Assembly (NCBI GenBank): GCA_037623315.1
Contig: JBBJJH010000009.1
Location: 62,001 to 126,000, forward strand
Direction: 5' to 3'
DNA from: Halanaerobiaceae bacterium ANBcell28
GTDB taxonomy: Bacteria; Bacillota; Halanaerobiia; Halanaerobiales; DTU029
DNA: 64,000 nt
Part shown: piece by piece, positions 63,880 to 64,000 of the stretch
Layout of the letters: each line of letters starts with the position of its first letter
Position numbering within the stretch: the stretch's first letter is position 1
Translations under genes and position numbers: made by a program
Notes under the pieces: model-generated
What the model saw: the letters and a program-made list of their open reading frames with translations, nothing else
The model's database searches: none
What the model was told of the DNA's origin: nothing

Positions 63880-64000
63880 TTATTCTCTACGACGAATTCT
63901 TTCACCATAAAGCACCTGTCCACTAATATTTACAATACCACGTCCTTTTTCATCATCAGCAATTTCTAATGGATAAAAGACAGGAAAACGCTCACTAATT
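63880..64000 (-). CDS. 3' end of a gene cut by the window edge
   Basis: Forty residues of an open minus-strand frame end at the TAA 63880-63882. The tail contains VFYPLEIADDEKGRGIVN and ends YGERIRRRE. I do not recognise the family. It does not look like the usual ATPase end of JetC, although it is in the position where jetC would be if this were a Wadjet locus. The gap to the JetD-like gene is 76 bases. Confidence 0.6.
   Translation of the reverse strand, partial: ISERFPVFYPLEIADDEKGRGIVNISGQVLYGERIRRRE

Overview
The window comes from a low-GC, AT-rich genome with Bacillota-style signals: strong Shine-Dalgarno sequences, sigma-A promoters, a CIRCE operator on groESL, and TTG, GTG and CTG starts. 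The gene set includes oxygen-sensitive radical SAM and Fe-S proteins, hemerythrin, a YerC-type TrpR relative, L,D-transpeptidase, CheX-type chemotaxis phosphatases and a cobalamin-binding regulator. This suggests an anaerobic Bacillota, plausibly Halanaerobiales-like; that lineage is inferred from the protein families only. Almost all genes lie on the minus strand. I see no rRNA, tRNA, CRISPR array, transposase or prophage.

Layout. 0.3-9.8 kb: a PPC-domain protein, a DUF3153-like lipoprotein with a perfect promoter, yerC-guaA, asd, a class V aminotransferase, a decaying patch (PhzF pseudogene, truncated VOC gene), two small genes, and groES-groEL under CIRCE. 9.8-15.7 kb: a small membrane protein, an unusually arranged radical SAM/PDZ protein, the tsaE-tsaB-rimI-tsaD block for t6A tRNA modification, ComB-like and ACT proteins, and a 14-bp tandem repeat. 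15.7-22.8 kb: an orphan SIR2-like protein, small exported proteins, a rhomboid-like protein without an obvious serine, a HAD phosphatase, a nitroreductase-like protein, L,D-transpeptidase and lysA. 23-31.8 kb: a large PPDK_N-nucleotidyltransferase fusion beside glutamate dehydrogenase, an Fe-S/hemerythrin/formate-nitrite channel cluster, an HD hydrolase and small proteins. 32-36.4 kb: an AraC remnant, a TetR-ABC exporter operon with two matching operators, and a secreted protein that starts at CTG. 36.4-47.8 kb: an ANKH/MATE-like transporter, a mannitol-dehydrogenase-family enzyme, a MacB-like ABC operon with an exported partner, and two ATP-grasp proteins of different topology. 48-56.8 kb: a complete chemotaxis operon (cheY, two cheX-like genes, cheA, cheW, mcp, cheR, cheB) divergent from a regulator that fuses an XRE helix-turn-helix to a CarH-like B12 domain. 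56.9-64 kb: an unknown protein, a secreted NlpC/P60-like protein, a TetM-like GTPase, an AsmA-like protein, a JetD-like DUF2220 protein and a gene cut by the right edge.

The most interesting points are the XRE-B12 regulator facing the chemotaxis operon, with an inverted repeat over the operon's -35 and spacer; the paired RimK-like and apparently circularly permuted ATP-grasp proteins; the PPDK_N-nucleotidyltransferase fusion; a nested palindrome between cheR and cheB; the TetR operator inside its own promoter spacer; and the JetD-like gene at the edge, which may belong to a Wadjet-type locus outside the window.

Several start codons differ from the longest open frame. In many genes here a GTG inside the Shine-Dalgarno sequence falsely extends the frame, and I moved those starts to the codon spaced correctly from the site.
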